Shown: positions 7,291 to 16,116, numbered from the stretch's first letter. The stretch: DNA of 21,277 nt from CAKAHY01 sp041848045 (GCA_041848045.1 JBGZHY010000041.1:1-21277), one strand, 5' to 3'. The notes: generated from the letters alone by a model not told the origin. Translations and numbers: made by a program.

Positions 7291-8019
7291 ATGAATACAA
7301 TATATGTAGTAGGCTTGGGGCCGGGGGCGTTTGACAGGATGACCATGGAGGCAAAGGCGGTTTTAGAAAGCTGTGATTGGATTGTGGGTTATACGGTGTA
7401 TGTGGATCTGATACGGGAGCATTTCGGCGAAAAGCAGTTTTTGAGTACGCCCATGCGACAGGAGGTGGAACGCTGCCGTCTGGCATTTGCAAAAGCAAGA
7501 GAAGGGCATAAGGTTGCCATGGTTTGCTCCGGTGATGCCGGTGTTTACGGAATGTCGGGGCTTATGCTGGAAATCGGGGAAGAATTTCCGGATATTGATG
7601 TACAGGTTGTAGCGGGGGTGACGGCGGCTCTGTCCGGAGCGGCTTTGCTGGGAGCACCCTTAATGCATGATTTTGCCTTAATCAGCTTAAGCGATTTGCT
7701 TACGCCCTGGGAAAGCATAGAAAAAAGACTGCTTCTGGCAAGCGAAGCGGATTTTGTCATCGTTTTATATAATCCTTCCAGTATGAAACGCAAGGATTAT
7801 CTGGAAAAGGCCTGCAGCCTGATGTTGCGGCATAAATCGCCCTCCACCCCCTGTGGTATTGTGCGGAATATCGGCAGGGAAGGAGAGCGGTGTGAACTGC
7901 TTTCTTTGGCGGAATTAAAAGAGGCGGAAACGGATATGTTTTCCACGGTGTTTATCGGAAATGCCCAAACCGGAAGAATCGGGAACAAGCTGGTGACGCC
8001 AAGGGGATATCAAATATAG
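7291..8019 (+). CDS. cbiH: Cobalt-factor III / precorrin-3B C17-methyltransferase
   Basis: CbiH catalyses C17 methylation with ring contraction. The 242-residue protein has the signature IYVVGLGPGAFDRMT at its N-terminus, then DWIVGYTVYVDLI, CSGDAGVYGMSGLMLE, and LYNPSSMKRKDYL, all diagnostic of the CobJ/CbiH branch of the tetrapyrrole methylases. Two starts are possible: a GTG at 7285, directly against the cbiL stop, and an ATG at 7291. I chose the ATG because AAGGA (7276-7280) is ten bases upstream, whereas it is only four from the GTG. Some bacteria fuse CbiH to CbiG; here the protein stops after the methylase domain and no cbiG is in the window. Confidence 0.94.
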   Translation: MNTIYVVGLGPGAFDRMTMEAKAVLESCDWIVGYTVYVDLIREHFGEKQFLSTPMRQEVERCRLAFAKAREGHKVAMVCSGDAGVYGMSGLMLEIGEEFPDIDVQVVAGVTAALSGAALLGAPLMHDFALISLSDLLTPWESIEKRLLLASEADFVIVLYNPSSMKRKDYLEKACSLMLRHKSPSTPCGIVRNIGREGERCELLSLAELKEAETDMFSTVFIGNAQTGRIGNKLVTPRGYQI

Positions 8020-8034
8020 AAAGTGTGAAGATAT

Positions 8035-10110
8035 ATGGAAAATATCGTGATTTTCGGCGGAACCAGCGAAGGAAGAATATTGGCGGAATACTGCGACAGG
8101 GAGAAAATTCCTGCTCTGGTTTGCGTGGCAACGGAATACGGAAGCGAGCTGCTGCGGGATTTTCGCCACATTCGTGTGGAGGAAGGGCGCAAAGACGCGG
8201 AGGCGATGCGGGCGCTGTTTGGCTCCTGTAAAGCCGGACGGGTGTATGATGCGACCCACCCGTATGCCGAAGCGGTTTCGGCGAATATTCGCAGGGTTTG
8301 TACAGAAATGCAGGTGGATTATGTGCGCGTGCTGCGGAAAAGCCTGGCGGCGGATAGGCAGGCGGATTTTATAGAATTGGAAAGCATAGAGGCGGCGGTG
8401 GCGTACCTGGCCGAAACGGAGGGCAATATTTTGGTGGCTACGGGCTCCAAGGATTTGCATAAATATGCTTCTTTGGACAGGGGACGTCTGTTTCCCAGAG
8501 TTTTGCCCAATGTAAGCGGCGTCGGAGCCTGCGAAGCGGCAGGGATTCCCTCTGCCAATATTATCGCCATGCAGGGTCCTTTTGATGTGGACAATAATGC
8601 AGCCCAGTTGAAAAAATATGACTGCCGTTATCTGGTCAGCAAGGAAGCGGGGGATGTCGGCGGATTTGCGGAAAAGATAGAGGCCTGCAAAAGGGTTGGC
8701 GCCAAGGCGCTGATCATCAAAAGACCGGAAGAAGAGCAGGGAATTTCTCTGGAAGAAGCTCTTGCCGCATTACAAAAGGAAAAGGCCGGAAAGAACATTG
8801 TTGAGGAAGAGAAAAGGCGGGAAGCCGTAAGGATAGATGTCTGTATCGCCGGTATGGGCGTCGGATCGCCTGCCTGCATGACGGTGGAAGTCAGACAGGA
8901 AATTTTAGCAAGAGATGTCATCATCGGTTCTGCCCGTCTGGTACGGACGGTACAGCAGCTGCGGGCGGAAGCGGGACTTGCACCTTGCAGGGAGCAGGTT
9001 GCTTATAAGCCCAAGGAGATTGCAGACTGGATTTATCGCTTTGCGGGAAAAGAGGACAAGATTTTGCTGGGCATGAGCGGGGACAGCGGTTTTTATTCCG
9101 GCGCCGTCAAGCTCAAAAGCAGGCTGGAGGAAGGGATAGAGCAGGGATTTTTTGCCAAGGACAGCCGTATCCGGCTTTTGCCGGGGATTTCCAGTTTTTC
9201 CTACATGGCGGCAAAATTCGGTATTGATTATACGGACATGCATCTGGTGAGCGTACACGGCAGAGAGGATAATCTCCATGCTCTTTTCGACAGTATCCGT
9301 TATCATAAAAAGACCTTTGCCTTAAGCTCCGGCGAGGGGCAGGTGGATATAATCCTGGACAAGCTGGTGCGGGAGGGGCTTGGGCAGGTGGATGTTTACA
9401 TCGGACAGGATATGGGCTATCCCGAGGAGCGTTACCTGCGGGGTAAAGCCCGTGAACTGCAGGGAGAAAGCTTTGCCCGCTTGTGTAGCCTGATGTTTGT
9501 TCACGAAGCGGCAAGACCCAAGGAAGTGCTTTTCGGAATGGAGGATACGGCATTTTTGCGGGATGCGGTGCCCATGACCAAAGCGGCGGTACGTGCCCAG
9601 TGCATGGCAAAGCTGGAGTTAAGCCGAGAAGCAGTCTGCTACGATGTGGGGGCGGGAACCGGCTCCTGTAGCGTGGAAATGGCAAGATATGCGGATCTCG
9701 GCAGGGTTTATGCCATCGAACAAAAGGCTCTTGCCTGTGACTTGATTAGGCAGAATGCCGCTCGTTTTTCCCTGGACAATATTAAGGTGCTGGAGGCGGA
9801 GGCGAGCGCCGTTATCGGAGAGTTGGAGCCGCCGACCCACGTGTTTATCGGCGGCAGCAGCGGTAATCTCCGCAAAATTGTGGATAAGATTTACGCCAAA
9901 AATGCCGAAGCAAAGGTAGTGATGAGCGCCATTACTCTGGAGAGCATCGGGGAAATCAATACTTTGTTGAAGGCTTACAGAAAGGCGGGATATCGCTGTG
10001 ACATTACCTGGCTTTCCTTTGCCGATGAAAAATGTGTGGCGGACTATACCATGATGATGGGGGGAAATCCGGTTTTCATCGGCAGAATCAGAGCTGCGGA
10101 AAGAGGCTAA
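8035..10110 (+). CDS. Trifunctional CbiJ-CbiE-CbiT fusion (precorrin-6A reductase, C5- and C15-methyltransferases)
   Basis: This 691-residue protein joins three consecutive pathway enzymes. Residues about 1-255 are CbiJ/CobK, which reduces (cobalt-)precorrin-6A: IVIFGGTSEGRILAEY at the N-terminus, DATHPYAE, and ATGSKDLHKY. Residues about 265-470 are CbiE, the C5 methylase: IAGMGVGSPACMT, GMSGDSGFYSGA (346-357) and SVHGRED. Residues about 502-691 are CbiT, the C15 methylase/decarboxylase: MEDTAFLRDAVPMTK, the SAM-binding YDVGAGTGSCSVEMA (from 536), and FIGGSSGNL. CbiE-CbiT fusions (CobL type) are well known; the added CbiJ is less usual. The linker at about 245-262 is Lys/Glu-rich. The frame is continuous with no sign of a sequencing join. 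The start ATG follows cbiH by 15 bases with a weak GTGAAG site. Confidence 0.94.
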   Translation: MENIVIFGGTSEGRILAEYCDREKIPALVCVATEYGSELLRDFRHIRVEEGRKDAEAMRALFGSCKAGRVYDATHPYAEAVSANIRRVCTEMQVDYVRVLRKSLAADRQADFIELESIEAAVAYLAETEGNILVATGSKDLHKYASLDRGRLFPRVLPNVSGVGACEAAGIPSANIIAMQGPFDVDNNAAQLKKYDCRYLVSKEAGDVGGFAEKIEACKRVGAKALIIKRPEEEQGISLEEALAALQKEKAGKNIVEEEKRREAVRIDVCIAGMGVGSPACMTVEVRQEILARDVIIGSARLVRTVQQLRAEAGLAPCREQVAYKPKEIADWIYRFAGKEDKILLGMSGDSGFYSGAVKLKSRLEEGIEQGFFAKDSRIRLLPGISSFSYMAAKFGIDYTDMHLVSVHGREDNLHALFDSIRYHKKTFALSSGEGQVDIILDKLVREGLGQVDVYIGQDMGYPEERYLRGKARELQGESFARLCSLMFVHEAARPKEVLFGMEDTAFLRDAVPMTKAAVRAQCMAKLELSREAVCYDVGAGTGSCSVEMARYADLGRVYAIEQKALACDLIRQNAARFSLDNIKVLEAEASAVIGELEPPTHVFIGGSSGNLRKIVDKIYAKNAEAKVVMSAITLESIGEINTLLKAYRKAGYRCDITWLSFADEKCVADYTMMMGGNPVFIGRIRAAERG

Positions 10111-10112
10111 AA

Positions 10113-11471
10113 GTGGAACATATATATATGCTGGCGGCAATGCATTCGGGGGCGGGAAAGACAAGCCTGTGTTTTGCTTTGCTGCAGTATTTGAAGGAAA
10201 AGGGCGTGGCGGTGCAAAGCTACAAGACGGGTCCGGACTACATCGACACAGCCTATCACAGTCTGGTAAGCGGCAGAGCCTGCATCAATCTGGAGCCGTA
10301 TTTTTTGGAGTCGGAGGACGGCGCTTTGCTGCGGGAGGTATTTGCGCGCTATGCCGGGGATGCGCAGATTTGCGTGATTGAGGCGGCAATGGGGTACTAT
10401 GACGGCATTTACGGGCAGGAGCCCAGAGCAAGCGCCTATACGGTGGCAAAAGCCCTGCATGCGGAGGTTTGCTTGATTGCGGATACGCAGAATGCGGAAG
10501 AAATAGCCGCTTATGTCAGGCGCTATGCGGACAAAGGGGACAGCCGCATCAGAGCCTTGATTCTGAATCGCTGCAAAAAAGAATGGTATTTGCGGCATAA
10601 GGAGGAAATCGAAAAAAGTACCGGTTTGCCCCTGCTGGGTTATGTGGAGGAGCGGGAGCTTTTTCACATTCCCGAAAGGCATTTGGGTCTGCATATGCCG
10701 CAGAAAGAGGAGCTGGAAAGCCTTGCCGCAGCTATGGCAAAGGAGCTTGCCCGAGGGGTGGATTTATCCTTTTTTCAGGCGGGCGGAACAAAGGCGCCTG
10801 TGCCTGTAAAGCCGGTAGAGTCTGCACAGTTTCGTCTGGCAATTGCCAAGGATGCGGCATTTTGTTTTTTCTATGAAGAAAATCTTCGGATTTTGCGGGA
10901 AGCGGGGGCGGAGATTTTGTTTTTCAGCCCGTTGGAAGAAGAAAATCTGCCACAGGACATCGACGGCTTATGGCTGCCGGGAGGTTATCCCGAATTGTAT
11001 GCACGGCAGCTTTCGGAGAATGAGAAGATGCGCAGCCGGATAAAAGAGGCGGCAGAGGGAGGCTTGCCTTTGGTTGCCGAGTGCGGCGGATTTTTATATC
11101 TGCACCGTCGCATGGAGGGAACGGATCATAAAAGTTATGCCATGGCGGCTGTTTTTGATGCTGATGCTTACCGGACAGAGCGCTTGCAGCGCTTCGGCTA
11201 TATAGAGCTTACTGCCGCAGAGGATACTGTACTTTTGCCCAAAGGGGAAAGCTGCCGCAGTCATGAATTTCATTACTGGGACAGTGAAAAACCGGGAAGC
11301 TCCTGTCATGCCGTAAAAGCCAACAAAACGAAGGCATGGGATTGCGTGCGGGGCTCTAAGACGATGTTTGCCGGTTTTCCCCACTTGTATCTGGGCAGCA
11401 ATAAAAAAATGGCGGAGCGCTTTGCGGCAGCCTGCCGCCGTTATCGGGAGGAAAGAAAGAGATGCGTTTGA
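10113..11471 (+). CDS. cbiA: Cobyrinate a,c-diamide synthase
   Basis: CbiA amidates the a and c side chains of cobyrinate using ATP and glutamine. The 452-residue protein has an N-terminal ATP-binding domain with HSGAGKTS (residues 11-18) and KTGPDYIDTAYH. Its C-terminal class I glutamine amidotransferase-like domain has the nucleophile Cys324 in AECGGFLYL and the histidine motif HEFHY (384-388). I chose the GTG at 10113, two bases after the CbiJET stop, because AAGAGG (10101-10106) is six bases upstream and this gives the usual family length. The frame is open further upstream, but that stretch is antiparallel-free shadow inside cbiT. The gene overlaps cobT by ten bases. The related cobyric acid synthase CbiP is not in the window. 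Confidence 0.95.
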   Translation: MEHIYMLAAMHSGAGKTSLCFALLQYLKEKGVAVQSYKTGPDYIDTAYHSLVSGRACINLEPYFLESEDGALLREVFARYAGDAQICVIEAAMGYYDGIYGQEPRASAYTVAKALHAEVCLIADTQNAEEIAAYVRRYADKGDSRIRALILNRCKKEWYLRHKEEIEKSTGLPLLGYVEERELFHIPERHLGLHMPQKEELESLAAAMAKELARGVDLSFFQAGGTKAPVPVKPVESAQFRLAIAKDAAFCFFYEENLRILREAGAEILFFSPLEEENLPQDIDGLWLPGGYPELYARQLSENEKMRSRIKEAAEGGLPLVAECGGFLYLHRRMEGTDHKSYAMAAVFDADAYRTERLQRFGYIELTAAEDTVLLPKGESCRSHEFHYWDSEKPGSSCHAVKANKTKAWDCVRGSKTMFAGFPHLYLGSNKKMAERFAAACRRYREERKRCV

Positions 11472-12541
11472 CAAGACAAGCATTGGAGGAGTGCCTGGCC
11501 AAAATCAAGCCTGCCAGCTCTGCCCATGCCATGGAGGCAAAAAAGCATTGGGACAGCATCGGAAAGCCTCTGGACGGACTGGGAGAGCTGGAAAATATCT
11601 TGGTGAAAATCGCTGCCGTACAACAAACAAAGGATATTTGCCTGGAGAAGAAAGCCATTTTGGTTTTTTGTGCGGACAACGGCATTGTGGAAGAGGGAGT
11701 TTCCCAAGCGGGACAGGAGGTTACCAAAATTGTCAGCGAAAATTTTGCCAAGGGCATAGCCACCGTCAATATACTGGCCTCTTACACCGGCGCCGAGGTG
11801 ATTCCGGTGGATGTGGGCATGGTGACGGACAGTCTTCAGGCGGGGTTGCGCAGAGAAAAGGTGGCCTACGGTACAAAAAACTTTTGCAAAGAGGCGGCGA
11901 TGTCGGAGGAAGAAGTGCTGGCCGCTCTTTCTGTAGGCATGAAACTGGTTCGGGAATGTAAGGAGGCGGGCTTTCATCTTCTGGGGAGCGGCGAAATGGG
12001 AATCGGAAACACCAGCACCAGTGCGGCCTTAAGTGCTGTTTTGCTGCAAAAGGACATATACAGTGTAACGGGACGGGGGGCAGGGCTTCCCCGCAGGCAG
12101 TGGGAGCATAAAATGCAGGTTCTGGACAGGGCGCTGCAAAAGCACGCCTTGTCCGGGGAGGACTGCATAGAAGCCTTGGGCTGTTTCGGCGGCCTGGATA
12201 TTGCGGCTTTAACCGGCGCCTTTTTGGGGGCAGCTCTCTACGGCATTCCCATCGTGATGGACGGCTTAATCGGCAATGTGGCGGCACTTGCGGCATGCCG
12301 CCTGCAAAAACACTGCAGGGACTATATCATTGCTTCCCACAGGAGTGCGGAGCCGGCGGCGGGCTGTATCCTGGAGGAGCTGGGTATGCAGCCGGTACTG
12401 GAAGGAAGATTTTGCCTGGGCGAAGGAACCGGTACGGCGCTTTTATTTCCTCTGCTGGACATGGCGGGAAGCGTGTACAAGGCTCATACCAGTTTTGCGG
12501 ATATTCAGGTGGAAAGCTATCAAAGAGAAGAGAAGATATGA
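11462..12541 (+). CDS. cobT: Nicotinate-nucleotide:5,6-dimethylbenzimidazole phosphoribosyltransferase
   Basis: CobT makes the alpha-riboside phosphate of the lower ligand base (dimethylbenzimidazole or another benzimidazole/purine) from nicotinate mononucleotide. The 359-residue protein matches the Salmonella CobT length (356). It shows KPLDGLGELE near the N-terminus, VFCADNGIVEEGVS, the glycine-rich GSGEMGIGNTSTSAAL, and LGEGTGTAL near the C-terminus. Glu321 there aligns with the catalytic Glu317 of Salmonella CobT by its distance from the C-terminus. The start ATG lies ten bases inside cbiA behind GGAGGAAAGAAAG, so the two are translationally coupled. The lower base used cannot be told from the sequence, and no bza or bluB gene is in the window. 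Confidence 0.96.
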   Translation: MRLTRQALEECLAKIKPASSAHAMEAKKHWDSIGKPLDGLGELENILVKIAAVQQTKDICLEKKAILVFCADNGIVEEGVSQAGQEVTKIVSENFAKGIATVNILASYTGAEVIPVDVGMVTDSLQAGLRREKVAYGTKNFCKEAAMSEEEVLAALSVGMKLVRECKEAGFHLLGSGEMGIGNTSTSAALSAVLLQKDIYSVTGRGAGLPRRQWEHKMQVLDRALQKHALSGEDCIEALGCFGGLDIAALTGAFLGAALYGIPIVMDGLIGNVAALAACRLQKHCRDYIIASHRSAEPAAGCILEELGMQPVLEGRFCLGEGTGTALLFPLLDMAGSVYKAHTSFADIQVESYQREEKI

Positions 12542-13101
12542 TTTATATATTTGGCGGCAGCGGAAGCGGAAAAAGTTTGTTTGCGGAAAACCGGATTCTT
12601 TCTTTGGAGAAGGAAAGAGCGGGACAATGCAGTAAAATCTATGTGGCGACCATGCAGGTTTATGGCAGGGAAGATGCAAAGCGGGTGGAAAAACACAGGA
12701 GGCAGAGAGCGGGAAAGGGTTTTGTAAGCCTTGAGTGCTACGGCAGCCTGCAATCCGTGCAGACGGATAAAAACAGCCTTGTCCTTCTGGAATGTATGGC
12801 AAATTTTGTGGCAAATCATCAGTTTACGCCGGGGGGCAGTGCTTCGGGCGATGCGGATATGGCAGAGAAATTGTGGCAGGAGATAGTGGATTTGGACGCC
12901 CGTTGCGCCAAGCTGGTGATTGTGGGCAACGATGTATTTTTAAATCCCGAGGAGGAGCAAAAGAGCTTCACCGAAGAAACGAGGAAGTATCTGGATTTGA
13001 TGGATACCCTGCACCGCCGCTTGTCGGCGTTTTCGGAGGAGGTCACGGAGCTGGTGTTTTCCCTGCCGATTGTTCACCGGCAAAGAAGAGGATGTCTATG
13101 A
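12538..13101 (+). CDS. cobU: Adenosylcobinamide kinase / adenosylcobinamide-phosphate guanylyltransferase, divergent
   Basis: CobU phosphorylates adenosylcobinamide and then transfers GMP to it, activating it for CobS. The 187-residue protein starts MIYIFGGSGSGKS, with a P-loop at residues 6-13. His53 in EKHRRQR fits the guanylylated histidine of the family (near His46 in Salmonella), and LLECMANFVAN fits the family ECxxNxVxN motif. The family SNEVGxGIVP motif is altered to GNDVFLNPEEE, closer to clostridial variants. I set the start at 12538, where ATGA overlaps the cobT stop; the reading frame is open further upstream, but only as a shadow of cobT. The 3' end overlaps cobS by four bases. 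Confidence 0.9.
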   Translation: MIYIFGGSGSGKSLFAENRILSLEKERAGQCSKIYVATMQVYGREDAKRVEKHRRQRAGKGFVSLECYGSLQSVQTDKNSLVLLECMANFVANHQFTPGGSASGDADMAEKLWQEIVDLDARCAKLVIVGNDVFLNPEEEQKSFTEETRKYLDLMDTLHRRLSAFSEEVTELVFSLPIVHRQRRGCL

Positions 13102-13862
13102 AAGAAATTTTACAGTCGCTTTTGTTAAGCTTTAATATGTACAGTATTCTGCCCCTGCCCTATGCAAAGTGGAGGGAGGAGAATATGCGCTACGTGTTGT
13201 CCTTTTTCCCGCTTGTGGGGCTGCCGGAAGCTTTTTTATATATTCTGATATGGAGGCTGGCACATTTTTGGGATCTGGGCATTTTCCTTCGCGCGGCGCT
13301 CTTAAGTGTGCTTTCTTTGGTGTATACCGGAGGCATACATCTGGACGGTTATCTGGACACCTGTGATGCCCTGGGCTCTAACCAAAGCAGGGAAAAAAAG
13401 CTGGAAATTTTAAAGGACAGCCATATCGGCGCCTATGCCTTAATGGGGGGCTTGCTGTATTTTGTACTGTATTTCGGCGCGATGACGGAAATACAAACGG
13501 AAGCGCAGCTGCATCTGTACGCCGTTTGTGCCGTTTTGCTGCGGGGCTGTTCCGCCTTATCTTTATTTTGTCTGCCCAATGCAAGGGGCAGCGGCTTTGC
13601 CCAAAGTTTTAGGAAACCGGCAAAAGACAGAGCTTCCGTCGCTATTTTACTTGCTTTTATCCTGGCTTCTTCTTTGTTGCTGCTGTACATGGACAGGAAG
13701 GCTTGGATCTTGCTTCTTGCCGCTTTTTTGTGCTTCATCGGGCATTTGTACATGGCAAAGAAGGTCTTCGGCGGGCTGACGGGAGATTTGTGCGGTTATT
13801 TTTTACAAACCGCAAATCTGCTGCTCCTGCTGGTCTTGGTATTGATGGGGAGGATTTTCTGA
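13098..13862 (+). CDS. cobS: Adenosylcobinamide-GDP ribazoletransferase (cobalamin synthase)
   Basis: CobS is the integral membrane enzyme that joins the activated corrinoid to the alpha-ribazole nucleotide. The 254-residue protein has the family length and several membrane helices. Its motifs are GGIHLDGYLDTCDALGS (78-94, with His81 and Asp83), ILKDSHIGAYALMGG, and LTGDLCGYFLQ near the C-terminus, where metal-binding acidic residues and the GD pair are expected. The ATG at 13098 is preferred over the in-frame ATG at 13092 because GAGGA (13088-13092) lies six bases before it and it forms a four-base ATGA overlap with the cobU stop. The reading frame extends upstream into cobU without meaning. 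Confidence 0.95.
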   Translation: MKEILQSLLLSFNMYSILPLPYAKWREENMRYVLSFFPLVGLPEAFLYILIWRLAHFWDLGIFLRAALLSVLSLVYTGGIHLDGYLDTCDALGSNQSREKKLEILKDSHIGAYALMGGLLYFVLYFGAMTEIQTEAQLHLYAVCAVLLRGCSALSLFCLPNARGSGFAQSFRKPAKDRASVAILLAFILASSLLLLYMDRKAWILLLAAFLCFIGHLYMAKKVFGGLTGDLCGYFLQTANLLLLLVLVLMGRIF

Positions 13863-13863
13863 T

Positions 13864-14880
13864 ATGCATATCCGGGAATGGCATATCCATATTTTGGTGC
13901 TTGCCTTTATATTGGATTTGATTTTTGGAGATCCCCGCTTTTTATTTCACCCTGTGCGGGGATACGGCATGATCATCGGCTTTTGGGAGAGCTTTTTTCG
14001 GAAAAGGGATGCCGGACGGGAAAAATCCGCCTTGGTCTTATCCGGCTTCCTGCTTTTTGTCGCTTCGGCGCTGTGCCTTGCCGCGGTCTACGGTCTTTTG
14101 TATCTGCCGGCATTGTGGCTGTTTTTTTATTCCCGAAAGACCTGGCTATTGCTTACCTTATCCCTGATTTTTGTATATCAGCTTCTTGCCTGTAAATCCT
14201 TGCGCACGGAAAGCATGAAGGTTTTTTATGCCCTGCAAAAAGGGGAAACGGATAAAGCCCGCAAGGCTCTATCCATGATTGTGGGCAGGGATACCGAAAA
14301 CCTGACGGAGGAAAAGATTATTTGTGCGGCAGTGGAAACGGTGGCGGAGAATTTCAGCGACGGTGTGGCGGCGCCCATGCTGTATTATTTCATCGCTTCG
14401 GTACCGGGGATTATTTTGTATAAACTGGTCAACACCTTGGATTCCATGGTGGGCTATAAGGATGAGAAGTATAAGGACATCGGATTTTTTTCGGCAAAGC
14501 TGGACGATGTGCTCAACTATCTGCCATCCAGAATGGCAGCTCTTTTGCTGCTGTGCGCCTCTTTGTTTTACCGGGATATGGATACGAAAGAGGGGCTGCG
14601 TATTTTTAAGAGGGACAGATACAAGCATGCCTCCCCCAATTCGGCGCAGACGGAAGCGGTGGTCGCCGGTCTTTTGGGGCTTCGTCTGGCAGGTCCGGCC
14701 TCTTATTTCGGGAAACGGTATCCGAAAGAATATATCGGAGATGAGAAAAGAAAGGCGGTGGCGGAGGATATCAGACGGGTAAACCGCCTGATGTATACGG
14801 CATCGGCTCTTCTGGTTCTGCTGCTTGCGGCGGCAGGGAGGCTTGTGTTGTTTGTCTTGTCATGGAAAGGAGCTTTATGA
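13864..14880 (+). CDS. cbiB: Adenosylcobinamide-phosphate synthase CbiB
   Basis: CbiB attaches aminopropanol (phosphate) to the f side chain of adenosylcobyric acid. The 338-residue membrane protein has the N-terminal signature LIFGDPRFLFHPVRGYG, the central VAENFSDGVAAPMLYY, the NTLDSMVGYK motif and KHASPNSAQTEA, all typical of CbiB/CobD(Pseudomonas) proteins. Several hydrophobic helices are visible, including residues about 55-100 and a C-terminal one. The start ATG is one base after the cobS stop, with GGGGAGG (about 13847-13853) as ribosome binding site. Its own stop overlaps the aminotransferase start by four bases (ATGA). Confidence 0.96.
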   Translation: MHIREWHIHILVLAFILDLIFGDPRFLFHPVRGYGMIIGFWESFFRKRDAGREKSALVLSGFLLFVASALCLAAVYGLLYLPALWLFFYSRKTWLLLTLSLIFVYQLLACKSLRTESMKVFYALQKGETDKARKALSMIVGRDTENLTEEKIICAAVETVAENFSDGVAAPMLYYFIASVPGIILYKLVNTLDSMVGYKDEKYKDIGFFSAKLDDVLNYLPSRMAALLLLCASLFYRDMDTKEGLRIFKRDRYKHASPNSAQTEAVVAGLLGLRLAGPASYFGKRYPKEYIGDEKRKAVAEDIRRVNRLMYTASALLVLLLAAAGRLVLFVLSWKGAL

Positions 14881-16067
14881 TTGCAAAAAAAATGCAGCCT
14901 TTGCTGCACAACAATTCCGCGATTCGTAAGATGTTTGAGGAGGGAAAGAAGCTGGCTGCCCTGCACGGCGCCCAAAATGTATATGATTTCAGTCTGGGCA
15001 ATCCCAATGTGGCTGCACCTGCACGTATTAAGGAGGCGATACAGGAGATTCTGGAGGAGGAGGACAGCCTGCTGGTGCACGGTTATATGTCCAATGCCGG
15101 ATATGAGGACGTCAGGACCGCGATTGCCGATTCACTGAATCGTCGTTTCAGAACGCAGTACCGTTTTGAACAGCTGATTATGACCGTGGGAGCGGCCAGC
15201 GCCATCAATATTACCTTGAAAAGTATTTTGGATGCGGGGGACGAGGTCGTCGTATTTGCCCCTTATTTTGTGGAATACGGCAATTACATCAGAAATTATG
15301 AGGGAAATATGGTTTTGGTTCCGACAGACAGGCGGAGCTTTATGCCGGATATGGATGCTTTTGAGAAGGCGCTGAGCCCCCGCACCAAAGCTGTACTCAT
15401 CAACAGCCCGAACAACCCGACGGGAGCGGTGTATACGGCGCAGGTTCTTCAGGATTTGCAGCGCATCATTCGTAAAAAGGAGGAAGAGTACGGCAGCATT
15501 ATTGTAAGCATCAGTGACGAGCCGTACAGAGAGTTGGTATATGAGGGAACACCGGTGCCCTGGGTACCGGACTATATCGAGCACAGCATAGTCATCTATT
15601 CCTATTCCAAATCCCTTTCTCTGCCCGGAGAGCGTATAGGCTGGATTCTGGTGCCGGAGAGCGTACCGGAGCATGAACGTTTATTATCCGCCTTAAGCAT
15701 TGCCAATCGCTGCAGCGGCAGTGTAAATGCTCCGTCCCTGATGCAGAGGGTAGTGGGGCGCTGCGTAGACGTACAGGTGGACGTGGCGTATTATGACAGA
15801 AACAGAGAATATCTTTATCAGCATTTGAAGCGTCTGGGCTTTTGCCTGCCTAAGCCCCGGGGAGCTTTCTATATGTTTATGCAGACGCCCGTGGAGGATG
15901 ACCTGGCTTTTTGCGAACAGTGCAGCAAGGAGCGTGTGCTCTTTGTTCCGGGCTCTTCCTTCGGTTGCAAGGGCTATGTTCGCATTGCCTATTGCGTGTC
16001 CTATGAGATGATTGAACGAGCGGTGCCGGCGCTGGAAAGAATTGCAAAATATTATCATTTATTCTGA
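14877..16067 (+). CDS. PLP-dependent class I/II aminotransferase, specificity unknown
   Basis: This 396-residue fold-type I PLP enzyme belongs to the aspartate-aminotransferase-like group (COG0436 type). It shows DFSLGNPNV, VGAASAIN, SPNNPTG for cofactor contact, and SYSKSLSLPGERIGW, where Lys245 is the expected Schiff-base lysine. The ATG at 14877 is chosen over the in-frame ATG at 14862 because AAGGAG (14866-14871) is five bases upstream and ATGA overlaps the cbiB stop. CobD-type threonine-phosphate decarboxylases, which supply aminopropanol phosphate to CbiB, are related but shorter and begin with an HGG...DFSxNINP pattern that is absent here. Similar enzymes occur widely in Clostridia outside cobalamin loci. 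Its place at the operon end may reflect a role in making the aminopropanol precursor, or it may be a passenger. Confidence 0.9.
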   Translation: MIAKKMQPLLHNNSAIRKMFEEGKKLAALHGAQNVYDFSLGNPNVAAPARIKEAIQEILEEEDSLLVHGYMSNAGYEDVRTAIADSLNRRFRTQYRFEQLIMTVGAASAINITLKSILDAGDEVVVFAPYFVEYGNYIRNYEGNMVLVPTDRRSFMPDMDAFEKALSPRTKAVLINSPNNPTGAVYTAQVLQDLQRIIRKKEEEYGSIIVSISDEPYRELVYEGTPVPWVPDYIEHSIVIYSYSKSLSLPGERIGWILVPESVPEHERLLSALSIANRCSGSVNAPSLMQRVVGRCVDVQVDVAYYDRNREYLYQHLKRLGFCLPKPRGAFYMFMQTPVEDDLAFCEQCSKERVLFVPGSSFGCKGYVRIAYCVSYEMIERAVPALERIAKYYHLF

Positions 16068-16116
16068 TTTCTTACAATTTACTAAAAAAACTTACGAGGA
16101 AGGGATATGTCTTGCT

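Noticed and set aside
9113..9685. Long minus-strand open frame, Pro/Arg-rich, opposite the CbiJET fusion
   Set aside because: Its composition is what the complement of G+C-rich codons produces, and the plus strand has three clear enzyme domains.
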